Shown: positions 1 to 11,281, counted from the stretch's first letter. The stretch is 64,000 bases of DNA from Centrapalus pauciflorus (GCA_020465985.1 JAANYP010004846.1:70805-134804); one strand, 5' to 3'. Numbers and translations are program-made. Notes: a model not told the origin generated them from the letters alone.

Positions 1-189
1 GCTATTATCGGTAAAAAGATAAAACGTTGTTGCTATTAATAAATGGTAACATCCTATAGCAGGTTTCCAGGTCAAAAATTGCTATAATCGGTAAAAATTA
101 CAAAAGTTGTGGCTATTAGTGATAAACAATAAATAATGTTGCTATAAACTGTAGGTCCCAAAAGGTTTCCCTACTATGTTGCTCTAAGC
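1..189. repeat. Degenerate short repeats, possible DNA-transposon subterminal region
   Basis: A motif resembling ttgctata..ggtaaaaa with gttgtggctatta recurs several times in degenerate form, at about 1-60, 80-120 and 140-190. Subterminal repeats of this style are known from plant CACTA and Mutator-like elements. No terminal inverted repeat or transposase is visible here, so the assignment is weak. It is the sequence flanking the SIRE-B LTR. Confidence 0.3.
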
Positions 190-1257
190 CGTAGAGAGGG
201 GGGGGGGGGGTGAATAAAGCTATTTAAAACTCAACACACTTTTCTCAATGTTTGTGTATATTATCAACAAGTGTTAATTACAAACAAGCCTGAACTGCGG
301 AATGGTTCAAGCTGAGTTGACAAAAACAACAGATGTTTAACTATTTTAAGACACACTCAGACTAGATACAATGAATACACTCACTAAGATGAACTCACTG
401 TTTACAAGATAGACAGATGGACAGCTTGAATAAGAACAGCTTGGACACACGTTACTCTTTTATTTGAATCAGACTTGCATGCACGAAAACACACTTCTTT
501 TGCACGATCTGAATATCACACTCTTGGTTTTCTGACATTCCTTAGAAGCTTCCTTTATACTCTCACTGAGAATCTCAGTGAAGCTTCCTCATTGGACATA
601 GATATAGTGGGATGTCTTTCCAAAAAGACAAAACAACTTTTCTGCACATTCTGACAAGGCAGAATTGTCTTTACATTGCAGAATCTTTGTCTTTTCCTTT
701 TTGTCTCTATTGTAGAAGGCATTAACTAAAAGAAGAATGTCAACTTTCTATTATGACCTTTTTTATATAAGAAATAGTCTGTCACCCATTTCAAATGTCC
801 ATTTTGTCTTCATGTAACAAAAGAGCGTAGGCAGTCTTTGCAGCTTATGTTTTCCACTTTTGTCTTCGACTTTTGTAAACTGATCTTGTAGTCCAAAACA
901 ATACATGAGGACATGGAAACATACTCCATAAAGTGTTTAGCCTATTCACAAAGAACAGGTTCTGTTCACAAAGAACAGAACACTTAGAATTTGTCCAAGC
1001 TGCTCTACAGGTTAGAGCAGCGTAGACAGTTTATGTCCAGCCTGTTCAACAGAATAGAACAGCTTGTGCAATCTGCCTTAGTTGTAACAAATGCAACAGG
1101 GTAAACATCTTTGACTAATATTGCAAATCACTTATCAGGTTTTAATAACGCATTATCAGGCCTTAAATTATACCTTCAAGTGCATCAAACATGTTTGATT
1201 AAAGATCTCCCCCTAAGATGTAGTACAGGTTTGACTAAGGCTTTTTTGTGTCTAACA
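190..1257 (-). repeat. 3' LTR of SIRE-B (Ty1/copia, minus strand)
   Basis: Read on the minus strand, the LTR starts with TGTTAGACAC at 1257, directly after a polypurine tract, and runs to about 190. It ends in a C-rich stretch, seen as a 12-base G run on the plus strand near 199-210. The expected terminal CA is not clear (CTCTCTACGG), so the left edge is approximate. The same LTR family occurs in opposite orientation at 62863-64000. About 1.07 kb is a normal LTR length for SIRE/Maximus copia elements. Confidence 0.75.
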
Positions 1258-1275
1258 ATCTCCCCCTATTTGCAA
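1258..1275 (-). promoter_or_regulatory. Polypurine tract of SIRE-B
   Basis: On the minus strand AATAGGGGGAGAT lies immediately before the LTR start TGTTAG. This is the canonical position of the plus-strand priming tract. A second tract of the same type (TTAGGGGGAGAT) lies just inside the LTR at about 1205-1220. Confidence 0.75.
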
Positions 1276-1661
1276 TAATCAGTCTAAGCTGATTCTATCA
1301 ATAATCACTATATATTTTTACAATACATTTTGCTAAAATGAAATTACAACAATGAGGTAAAGTAAAGATCAGTTTATATATACACTGATTTTGATTGCAA
1401 ACAACATATCTTTTAACAAAAGTACAACTAATGTACTAAAGTATATTACAACTGATGTAAAGAAAATTACAACTAATGTGATGAAGTATGACATATGTAC
1501 AAGAACAAGTTTCAACAAATTTGGACTGTTGATAGTGGGAGCAAATAATGGCAAGTCTGTCCAACTTATGGACAGCTTCCATTCTTCATCTACTCAGCAG
1601 CAGATGGACCTCCAAGCTGTTGTGGTCTTTCTTCAAACATCTGTTCGAAGTGCTCCATGGT
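1276..1661 (-). other. 3' untranslated spacer of SIRE-B
   Basis: AT-rich stretch between the end of the extra ORF and the polypurine tract. Short repeats of the type ttacaactgatgt and attacaactaatgt occur around 1420-1480. I see no protein homology on either strand. Confidence 0.5.
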
Positions 1662-4299
1662 TTAATTATGTCTTAGAAACATAAAGTTAGGATGTTGAAG
1701 CTCTCCTCTCTCATAGAACCCTTTGAGCTGTTCCCAGATTGCTATTCTCCATCTTGAAGACTGTTTGAAGGAGTTGGACAGTCTGAAAGCTATGAGTTGC
1801 TTAAGACCAACCTTATGCAGATCAGATGCTCTTTGGAAACATGTTTTCTTTGTTAGGGGATCTATAAAAAATACCCCAAGCTCAGGTTCCTCTATTAGCT
1901 TGTCTTCCTCAGGTTCCAGTCCTCTGGGCAGGTTGTGATTTACTCCCTTAATCTCAACAGCTAGATCGCCTTGATCAATCATTATTAGGAGTTCTTCCAG
2001 ATCATTATCCTTCCTCTTTCTCCTGGCCTTAATCTTGGGTTCAACCACTGAGTTACCCTTGATTTGTTCTTCTGTAATCAGGCCAAGATTCTTAACTCTT
2101 TCCATTAATGTCTTGACATATGCCCTGATAGTCTTAGCAGTTTCAGACTTAGACTGACTCAGGGCAACTGTCAATTCCACCCATTCTCTGTAACCCATTT
2201 GAGCAACATCAGTGTGTTCATATGCTTCCATTTCTAGACCTTCAGCACCTAGCTTGGTTATTTGAAGCTTCCACTGTTTGCCTTCTTTGAAATGGGAACA
2301 ACTTTAACAATTGTTTCTTGGCAAGCCTTCTGTTGGCAACATCAAAGAATTTCTTTCTTGCCAAGTTGTCAAAGTGTATTTGGCCTCTAGCAGTTTTCTT
2401 TGAACATCCAAGGAAGGCATTTTTGCTTTTCTTGCCTCCTTTTATGCAAAGGCCTTTGCAGCTTTAGCAGAGGCTTCTTCTCTCTTTAACCTTTCAATGG
2501 ATCGAAGTCTCTCTTCTTTGAATTTATAATAAGTCTCTATAGGAACACCCATTTCTTTGGCCCAAGCCTTATCAAATTTTATTTCAGCAGCTTTGAGATA
2601 GTCAAGGTCAACTGAGGCTTTCCTCTTCCCTTTAGCTGTTGTGGTTATGACAGCTTCAGTTTCCTGTTCCTTTTCTTCATTAGTTTGCTCCAATATTAGA
2701 TGTCTCCTTCTGCTTTGCCTGTCCCCAGGAATGGATTCCTCCCCCTTAGATGGTCCAGGGTTTGGAGATCCAGCCTGAGTAGTCTGAGCAGCTTCAGTTG
2801 TTTTGGAGACATCCGCAGTAGGACCTATTTGGGAGACACCTGCTGCTTGTCCCACTAATGCTGATTTCTCCTTAGAGAGAGATGAAGATTTCTCCCCCTT
2901 AGACTTGGTCTTTGAGGCAGATATCTTCTCCCCCTTTTAAGGAGATGTCATAGAGCCTTTAACAATGGGTCTGTCTGAAGAAACGAATTCAGCAGGCTGG
3001 GCAGCAGTTTTGGCAGCAGGTTTGGAACCAACAAGGCTATGCACTAAGAAATCCAAGTTGTCTTTTACCTCTGCAAGTTGGGTAACATAGGTTTGAAGAG
3101 AGGCAGAGTGGGAAGTAGCAAGAGATGACAACTGAGCAATGGCTTCCCTGTCAGAAGCTGTGAACAGCAAAATTTGAAGTTGTGCAAGATTTAATTCAAG
3201 AGAATCTTGCATATCATCAAGGTTTGATGACACAGAATTTGACAGAGAGACCACTAAGGTGTTCAAGCTGGCCAAAGTGAAAGGGAGAGTGTTTGTACAA
3301 GTATCAAGGAGAGCTGATAGCTGTTGGGAAACAACAGCCAGGGAGGACACAGAGTCCTGTTGGGTAGAAAGAATTGTTGAGAGGGTAGAGGAGAGTGTTT
3401 GCAGCTGTGCAGTGAGTGCAAGCAGCTGAGAGGATTGATCAGCTTGGGGAGGAGGGGTTGGAAAGGAAGTCCTGAATGAATCAAGGAACCCCTTAAGCTG
3501 AGCAGACACAGAGTCTGAGATAATAGAATGTAGGGAGGTCATTGAGGTTTCCAAAGAACCAACTTTGTTGGTCAGCAAAGAAAGCTGATCCTTCAAAGGA
3601 AGATCTGTGGGGGATGGAGGAGTATATGTGGATTGTTTGGATTGGGTAGATGGTGAAGAATATGAATGTGATGGTGAGGGGTTTGTGGATTAGTGGGGGA
3701 AGGCAGGGAGACTTTGGATAGTAATTATATAGCTTGGGCATAAGTTAGATGGCCCAGCTTAGAAGGGTCAAAGGAACCTTCAGCAGTGGCTATATCTGCA
3801 TCATGAGGTGAAGTGGTAGGAGTAGGTGGCCTTTTAGATGCTACTTGTTGTGTAGCACCTTCATTAAGACCGGTAGTGGTTCCCTCAGTAGCACCTTGTT
3901 TTGCAAGTACCTCTTCATGAGGAGAAGGGATGTGCATTTCAACATCATCAGTGGTGAAACCTGGTGATGGAACGTCCATTTAGGGAGCAGCCTCACCAGA
4001 GGGATGGTCCATTCCCTCAGGTTCATCAGCTTGGGATGAGGGTCCTTCAACAGCTGTTGGGTGTACAACAGCTGCATCCCCAGGAGCAGAAGTTTGAGGC
4101 TGATCTGCTGGATGGTCTGTTCAAAGCTTTGGCACATCGTGCAGACTCAGATGGTTGAGGAGAAGTATGAAGTGGAGACTGTGTGGACTCAGTGTGGAGT
4201 GGAGTGAACTCCTGTCTTTCACTACCCTCAGACTGTTGGGAGGCTGGGATAGTGGATGTGGTAGTCTCCTTTTGTACAACTGGTTCCTGTTGGGATAGT
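1662..4299 (-). pseudogene. SIRE-B downstream extra ORF (env-position ORF), broken
   Basis: Minus-strand coding remnants follow one another: about 4299-3725 (Ser/Pro/Thr-rich), 3596-2937, 2855-2442 and 2231-1662. The 3596-2937 piece is rich in Leu, Ser and Gln with heptad-like spacing, so a coiled coil is likely. The 2855-2442 piece is polar and charged. The last piece contains GVFFIDPLTKKTCFQRASDL, which matches in pattern the GVIFVNHKGYKRFVRFEDL segment of the SIRE-C extra ORF (40291-40779). The position between pol and the 3' LTR is that of the third ORF of SIRE-type elements. Frameshifts and stops separate the pieces. The left-hand pol (RT, integrase) is absent: at 4300 the ORF abuts gypsy X LTR sequence. 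I see no signal peptide or transmembrane segment that would justify the word envelope. Confidence 0.7.
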
Positions 4300-4913
4300 G
4301 GTGTGCATGAGAATGGTTTGCTATAATGTAAAATGCTTATGAAATGCACAAAGAAACACTGAAACAAAGCTTGTTGTATAATATGCAGAATAATGAGCAG
4401 ATAGCAATAAATTATGCACATTAATATAACAAATGTGAAATCGGGCTAAGTTGGGCACCGCCTGTACCTCAGTGTTCGCCTTCACTCACATAAGTTCTAT
4501 TGTAGGTCAAAGAAGGTATATAGAAGCAACATATGTCTCATTTACATAAAATACATGTAAACATGAATAACTGTTACTCACTAAGCAATTAGCTTACAGT
4601 TGCTACTCATAATTTTATAGGCAAAGGTAAAGAGCAAGCTGGACCGTCTGCTTAGGTCTACTATTTGATCAACCCAGAGGACTTAGCTCACTATTTAGCT
4701 TGTGGTATAGTATTGAGTTGCTTTGGGATCTGGGTAGCTGCTTTATTTATATTGTGATGTTTTAGCAACTTAGAAATGAACCTTGTAGCACGTGTAGTGC
4801 ATGACTGTATTGTAATACTTTATTTAGTTCTTATGCAAGGTTTAGCCTTAATTATGATTATGGCAGTTGTTATTTATTCCAAGGATTATGCTAGCATGTG
4901 ATTAAAGCAAGGA
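4300..4913 (+). repeat. Truncated 5' LTR of X with an inverted segment
   Basis: 4575-4913 is colinear with the end of the intact X LTR (26095-26440). By contrast, 4300-4570 matches 16497-16569 plus 25678-25893 in reverse complement. The 5' LTR therefore carries an inverted internal segment and has lost its first part. The end has also lost about 7 bases: gatg runs straight into gtatcagagc, where the 3' LTR continues gatgtgaca. Confidence 0.7.
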
Positions 4914-4925
4914 TGGTATCAGAGC
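4914..4925 (+). promoter_or_regulatory. Primer binding site of X (tRNA-iMet type)
   Basis: TGGTATCAGAGC directly follows the LTR. It is complementary to the 3' end of plant initiator tRNA-Met, the usual primer for both superfamilies here. Confidence 0.8.
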
Positions 4926-5115
4926 ATTCGTTTAAGGGATTCAAGTGTTAGCAATAACACTTGGACTCAAACTCTTAAGCAAAGACATTAGTTTCGAGTA
5001 TCTAGGCTTTAACATGAACTGAGAAGGCTTTGACTTTACTTTAGGAATTGGGCATATGGGGTAGAATAGGAGTATACTGATTTTAATGCAAGCACTATTT
5101 ATATTATTTCCGAAT

Positions 5116-6240
5116 ATGTATGGATCTGGTAAAGGAAATGGAGGTGGACTCACTCCTGAACAGATCATGCAAATAATGCAAACCATGCTTAATGAGAACA
5201 ACGAGAGTCAAGCTAAATTTCTGCAAGACCAGTTTCGTGCTCGTGATGAAGCCGAAACTAGTCGTATGGAATAGCGTAGGAAGAAGCAGCATGAGGATAC
5301 CAGACGTCGTAATGACGACACTGACGGGGAGGACATTCTTGTAGTCCCTCCTAAGGGCTGTAACTTTCGTTACGTCAAGGCTTGCAGAGCTCAACCTTTC
5401 AAGGGTGCTGCAAACTCTATCGAAGCTCTGGAGTGGATTACTGGCATCAAGCGGATATTTCTTATTAGCGACTACGCTGAAAAATCAAAGGTCAGCTTTG
5501 CTACTACACTATTCGAGGGTGGCGCTGTTATGTGGTGGAAATCTCATGAGAACATGCATGAAGCCAACTGGATTAAGTCCCTATCCTGGGACGACTTCAA
5601 AGTGATTTTCTTTCGTCAGTATTGCCCGACTGATGAAAAGAAACATCTGGAAGAGAAGTTGATGTCTCTTACTCAGGGAACCAAATCGGTGACTGAGTAT
5701 AAGATCGAATTCACTCGTTTAAGCTTGCTGTCTGACTATCAAGTTGCTACCGAAGAGCGAAAGATCGATCGCTTCTTAATGGATCTGCATTCGAGTATCA
5801 GAAGTTCTTGAAGCACCAAAGATACACCAACTATGTTGATGTCGTTGAAGCTGCTCGAATTTTCGAGCAAGATTTTATCCGTGCTGGAGGAGTTCCTACA
5901 TCATCTTTCAACCCGACTTGTCCGTCACCGCCTAAGAACTCATGTACTGGAAGCTATTCTGGATCTTCATCCAGATATTCACCACAGCAGTCTCAGTCCC
6001 AACAGTTTAGCACACCCCCGGCCCAAAGAGCTCATTCTTATGCGGTACATTCTGAACCGAGGCAGTGTCGCCGCTGCCGTAAGTCACACATTGGGCGTTG
6101 TAACCCCAATGATGTGAGATGCTACGTGTGCAACGAAATCGGGCATAGCAGCGAAGAATGTCTTAACAAAGTTATGGTCTGCAACAACTGATTAGGCCCT
6201 GGGCATAATGAACGGACATGCACAAAATCGTTCAGTATAG
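5116..6240 (+). pseudogene. X gag, Ty3/gypsy, broken
   Basis: Capsid/nucleocapsid protein remnant. It starts at MYGSGKGNGGGLTPEQIM and continues with a QAKFLQDQFRARDEAE helix, the gag core (ALEWITGIKRIF, AVMWWKS, FKVIFFRQYCPTDEKKHLEE) and TEYKIEFTRLS. Cys/His knuckles follow: CRRCRKSHIGRC, CYVCNEIGHSSEEC and a third whose second Cys codon is lost to a stop. Lesions are a TAG at 5272-5274, a one-base frame change near 5809 that makes a TGA, and a stop near 6189. A Gln-rich tail with more stops follows to about 6360. The opening and knuckle arrangement resemble the gag of element T (10155-11281), so the two are related families. Confidence 0.85.
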
Positions 6241-6992
6241 TTTATCCAAACTCAGAGCAGCAATCGCGACAACAACAACAACAAGCACAGTCTCAGCAAT
6301 CTTACCAATAACCACAACAACGATAGCAACAATCAGCATAACAAAGCACATCACGCGGAGGTTCTAATTGATGTAACGAGCCAGCACGAAGTCAGAACCG
6401 AGCATGCTGTGCATCTTTGGGTCCTGCTAGGATTGCTGCGCAAAGAGCGGTTCTATGACAAATCCTCTAAATATAAATTTTGGTTGCGAGAAGTGCCCGC
6501 AAAATTTGATTTATTTAGTTTGCCTTTTTCCTTAAAGTTCATACCCATCATTAACTTGTTAATCTTGTATCTTATTAGATACAAATCTTCACATGATATC
6601 TGATATGTTTCTTGATAATTTTGTTCCTGCAACAGCTATTTTTGATCCATGAGCCAATAGCTCTTTTACATCGTGTTCAGTTGCAATTGAGCTTGGAATT
6701 TCTTTTAGTACTCTATTTGTTATATTTGATATTGAAACAGTCATTTATGTTTGTGTGTCAATTGATAAAATCCGTTGCGATTGCGTTGTGTCGAAAATTC
6801 TATTATGCAAAATGCCTCTATACCTTGATACATACTTCCTTCTCATCTACTTTTATTAATGATATCTTAGTTGCTCACGCTGAAACCCTGAAAGAAGAAA
6901 ACCTCAACTCTGAGGACATGAGAGTTCGCTATCCGCATCGGTTTGAGCCCTAGGTACTTTGGGGATGAAGTGCAAGCGTGGTGGGCTCATAC
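6241..6992 (+). pseudogene. X protease and pol remnants, mostly deleted
   Basis: About 6400-6470 resembles the post-knuckle linker (CASLGPARIAAQRAV). About 6620-6720 resembles the aspartic protease (FVPATAIFDP followed by a stop and SSFTS, then AIELGIS). About 6880-6940 (AETLKEENLNSEDMR) resembles the RNase H to integrase linker. RT, RNase H and integrase are otherwise absent. The stretch ends with gcaagcgtggtgggctcat just before the 3' LTR, comparable to the pre-LTR sequence of T near 14030. X could only have moved with enzymes supplied in trans. Confidence 0.6.
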
Positions 6993-7702
6993 TATAACAC
7001 CTTGCTTGCTAAATTATACGATTATGTGGCAATTTATCTTTTATGATGTAATTTGAGATGATTATGAAATTAATTGCTACATATTGCAATAAAGTAATGA
7101 AAATTATAGAGTTAATTTTATATGTATGTATTATTTATTAAGTGCTAAATATTAAAAGAAAGTAATGAATAAAAAGTTGGTTGCCAAATTTTAAGGTAAA
7201 TACAAATACCCAAATAAAAGAAACTAAATTGCCTAAAAGGATAATTTGAAAGTTGATGAAATATAAATACCCTAACAAGAATTCCGTTACTCATTTATCA
7301 TTTAAGGAAAAACCTAAACTCTCTCTCTCTCTTATCACCACACGGTTCCATCTCCAAGCTCAACAAGAACATCACCAATAAATCTGCAACATTAGTCACG
7401 ATTCAAGGCAAGAAATTAACTAGAAAGTGTCAAGCAACAGATTTCTACAAGATTTCAAGGTAAATCAAAACTCAAACTTGTTTCTTGGTTTCATATGAAT
7501 CTACGGATCTGTAATTTTCTTTTTAGAACCGATTTCAACCCATAAGTGTGTATGTTTAATTCAGTAAATTAGTGTTTCCATTACTCCCAAATCTCCCTAA
7601 TTGTTACTGCAATATCAAGAAAACAGAAGGGAAAAGGTGTTGTGAGTGTGTGTGTGTCGGATATATATTTGCATGGAAGAGGGGTACCGAAACCCTCAAG
7701 GG
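6993..7702 (+). repeat. X 3' LTR, part 1 of 3
   Basis: Starts TATAACACC, a TG-to-TA change of the usual TGTAACACC, after the internal end of X. It is interrupted at 7703 by element T. The last five bases (7698-7702, aaggg) are the T target site duplication and belong to this LTR. The flanking text (ggtaccgaaaccctcaaggg, then tttcggtattatcgaacc at 16284) reads through when T is removed. Confidence 0.75.
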
Positions 7703-9933
7703 TGTAACATCCAAATATTTTATTATCGTAATTTGAGGATATTTTGTAATTTGTATAATTAAGTTGAATTATGAAAGATGATTGTGTATCCGGATATTTA
7801 AAAAGTTGGTTGCTATTTTAAGAAATTAAGAAATATGAGAATTTCGACATTTAGTTATTGAGTATGATTTTTAAAATGTTAGTGATGATGAAAATTAGGA
7901 TGAAAATCAGTGTTTAATGAAATCAGATAAGTAGAGGGGCTAATTGTGCAAATAGCCGAAACTTATGAATAAAAGACCCAAAAAGTCTTTCATTTCTCAT
8001 TCTCAACCTTTACACCTTCAAAAAACACACACAAATGCTCTCAAATATTCTGTTGAGAATCGAAATTGTGAAGAAGATTCGTGGATTTAACTGATAATTA
8101 ACAAGAATCAAGTGGATTAAAGGTAAGAAAATTAGTTTCAAGTTTGAGGTTTTATTTTTTGAAGAATACAGATTCAAAATTTAGATTTAAAATCTGTGAA
8201 ATTTTGATTGCATGTATGTATTTCAAGTTGAAAAGCATCAATTGAAGATCTCTGAAGCTTTAGAAACAAGAATCGTGCAACGAATCTAACAGAAAGGTAA
8301 GAAATCTGAATTTTTATGAAGTTTTTGTGTTCATGAGGTTTTTCCTCATTTTTGGTCCAATTTGGACGAATTAGAGTGTTAATGATATGGAAAATGGACT
8401 AGAAACATTCAATATATGTTTATATAACATTACTATGGATTGCATGTGGTCAGAAATTAGTTTTGGAAATTTTTGAGTAATATCCCTAAGTTGCGACCTG
8501 CAATTCTGCAAGTGAACTCGGCAAGTTCTATGGGGAAATCGGCGAGTTCCCAAGAACACTTGAAGAAATCTTCAAAAATTCATAAGTGGTCGGATCCAAA
8601 TTCGGTTGGGACCCGAATTCGGATGAGGCTCAACTTCGAATGAGACCCGAACCTAAATGAGACCGAATCCGGACGGAACCAACTCGGATGGGTAATGTAA
8701 TTCGGATGGGTCCGAAATCCGGCCAAGGATCCAAAATTCGGACCTGAACTCGGCGAGTTCTATGGGGAACTCGGCGAGTTCTATGATGTACATGTGTAAT
8801 TCGGACGGGTTATTAAGGACCCAAATTTATGGACTATTAATTACACTTTTGGGATATTTTTGGTATTATATTAAGGCATATAATGAAAGGTTATTTGGAA
8901 ATAATAACACACCAATTGATGGTTTATAACGTGAGTTTCGGATGAAGGTTCCGAATGTTGTAACACTTTTAATTGTACAACTTGATGTACATTTGTTGAG
9001 GAACATGTTTATGATATGATTTTCTTATGGAAATGTAACAGGTCCCTTGTGGTGTTGTTTAACCCACAGTGGGGTACTTTTGAGTCTGGTTGAAATTCCG
9101 AAGAGAAATAAGATAACTTGAAGTTAACTAACGCACCTACTGTGAGTACCTTTGAGTTTAAACATGTCTGCATTTGTTTTATGTTTGCTACTGCCTGCTA
9201 AGGCATGTTGTTTCACTTTCGTTTGGCACTCTACTAATTTGCATATATGCTGATGCACATTCATACTTGTTTCATGTCCGTTCATTTGTTGTGCATCCTA
9301 TCGATGGACCTAAGGGTCGCATCTGTACTCTGATGTTACTGTGCTATATGACCAAGAGTTTGACACCTCTGTGGTCAGGATAGACAGTAGGTCATCCCCG
9401 ATGTTATGTCTGCCTCAGACGGTAGGGTTTTCTTATGCCGAGCGTCATCTCGAAGGAGCTGCAGCTCGGGTTTGCGTACTTGGAGTACATGTGGAGTATA
9501 CGGTATGCAATACCGCGGTTACTCCTTAGGGGCATCATAAGGATTTGGAGAATGTGTAAAATCATTTGGTATTCACTAAGTATTCGCTTACCCCTCAGTT
9601 GTTGACTTTTTATAGGAAAAGGGAAATCTGCTGCGGGATCTTCTAGCTAGGTCGTCTATTGAAGTAATTGAAGATTTCTGCTGTTATTTTTGGTAACAGA
9701 TCTATGGAGACAGTTGTTGAAATAAATTTGGGATGATGTAATACCTTTGAGTATGTAGCCTTAGACATGTAACCTTGTAGCACCGTAGGGTGTTTGACAT
9801 ATTTGTATTATTACTATTATGTACTATAATGCTTCCGCACTTTAATTTAAGCTTTCAGATCATTATGTAATTGTGTTTGATGATTAATCCTGGGTGTAAT
9901 GTAAATGGTAGTTATTGTGGCAAGGGTGTCACA
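7703..9933 (+). repeat. 5' LTR of T
   Basis: Runs from TGTAACATCC to GTGTCACA. It contains two pairs of the palindrome GAACTCGGCGAGTTC or close variants, each pair with a 21-bp period (8514 and 8535; 8746 and 8767). Several attcgga/ccgaattcgg-like words occur between 8590 and 8830. A TATA-like gaataaaag lies near 7966. In the first 290 bp I count 6 differences from the 3' LTR. Confidence 0.93.
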
Positions 9934-9938
9934 GGAGA

Positions 9939-9950
9939 TGGTATCAGAGT
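9939..9950 (+). promoter_or_regulatory. Primer binding site of T
   Basis: TGGTATCAGAGT lies five bases after the LTR end. It is the tRNA-iMet type with one change at the last base shown. Confidence 0.75.
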
Positions 9951-10154
9951 AGTAGTTTGAGATTCAAGTTTCCGTGAGGTCTTGGTCTCAAACATTAAGT
10001 GATGATATGTAGTGATTTTAAGTAATGATATGAACTAAGATAGGTTACGATCTAGTAATCATAGGAGATTGACAATCATACGGGACAATCGGGTGATGTC
10101 TTCAAATTAACGACATGTTACTAAACAAATTATATGTTTTATATATTTCAGAAC

Positions 10155-11281
10155 ATGTCTGGAGGAGGAATGACACCCGCAGAAACAAGAGAAATGATGC
10201 TAGCCATGATGGCTGAGCAAAATCGGATGATTCAAGATCAGTTTCGGGCTCGAGATGAAGCCGAAGCTAAGCGAATAGAAGATAAGAGGAAGAATAAGGA
10301 AAAAGAGGGAGGAAACAATGACGAGCAAGATGACAACACTGGGTCATCTAACAAGCCAAGAGGTTGTCGGTTTAAGGACATTAAGGGAAATGGAGCAGTC
10401 GAGTTTAATGGACTGGGAGATGCTGTAACTGCACTGGAATGGATAACAGCCACAGAAAGGACCTTCCGAATCAGCGATTGTGCTGAGAAGAACATGGTCC
10501 GGTTCGCTACTGCAATGTTCACCAAAGATGCAGTAATATGGTGGAACTCAATGGTGGATGCGTTAACTCTGGAAAAAGGATCTGTAATGACATGGGCTGA
10601 GTTTATTGAAATCTTCACTCAGCAATATTGTCCGGCTGATGCCGAAGACTAGAAGCTAAGTTCACGACACTTATTCAGGGGACTAAGTCTGTGTCCCAGT
10701 ATGCGGTAGAGTTCACGAGGCTAAGTTTGTTCGCGCCTCATCAAGTTGATACAGAGGAAAGAAAAGTGACCAGATTCGAGGTTGGTCTTGATCTAGAAAT
10801 CCGAAGGGTGATGAGCAACGTACGCTACCCTACATTTATGGGCCTACTGGAAGCCGCCAGAAATGTGGAACAGATTCTGAGTATGTCTGGGTATGTAATG
10901 GGGTCTGCTGCTGTTTCAACTAACCCAACTCAATCTTCACCACCGAAACGTCAACGCGAAGGAGGATACTCTGGTTCGTCCAATAGGGCTCGTGCGTACT
11001 CCATCAACTCCTAGCCGCAGTACTGCAATAAATGCCATCTGGAACACTTCGGCAAGTGTACTAATGGGCGTGCATGTTTTTGCTGTGGAGAATTGGGCCA
11101 CTACCAGAATGAATGCCCACGGAGATCGGATGCCTGCCATAAATGTGGTGTTTGGGGGCACTATAGTAGGAACTGTCGACAGAATGCTTCAACGTCAACT
11201 CGATCATCTGGAGGATCAAGTGATGGTTCAGTCAACCGCCGGAACCAGCCACAAAGGGCACCGACTCGTGCTTTCAAATAA
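10155..11281 (+). pseudogene. T gag, Ty3/gypsy, one frameshift and one stop
   Basis: Capsid/nucleocapsid protein. It starts MSGGGMTPAETREMM, continues with DQFRARDEAEAKRIEDKRK and then the gag core (ALEWITATERTFRIS, AVIWWNSM, FIEIFTQQYCPADAE). A single-base indel near 10648 moves the rest into the frame of 10691-11281 (SQYAVEFTRLSLFAPHQVDTEERK). A TAG at 11012-11014 precedes the knuckles CNKCHLEHFGKC, CFCCGELGHYQNEC and CHKCGVWGHYSRNC. The double CX2CX4HX4C arrangement is typical of Ty3/gypsy gag. This is the best preserved coding part of T. Confidence 0.88.

Noticed and set aside
198..211. G-run as a quadruplex or regulatory element
   Set aside because: A single homopolymer run at the LTR end. 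Length is likely unstable or a sequencing effect, with no further support.
6840..6880. RT catalytic box in X (FINDILV)
   Set aside because: Flanking residues do not fit RT, and the next residues look like the RNase H-integrase linker. Likely chance or a deletion joint.
8371..8559. 62-residue frames repeated in both T LTRs (8371 and 14720, 9341 and 15687)
   Set aside because: Repeated only because they lie in the two LTRs. No coding signature was seen.
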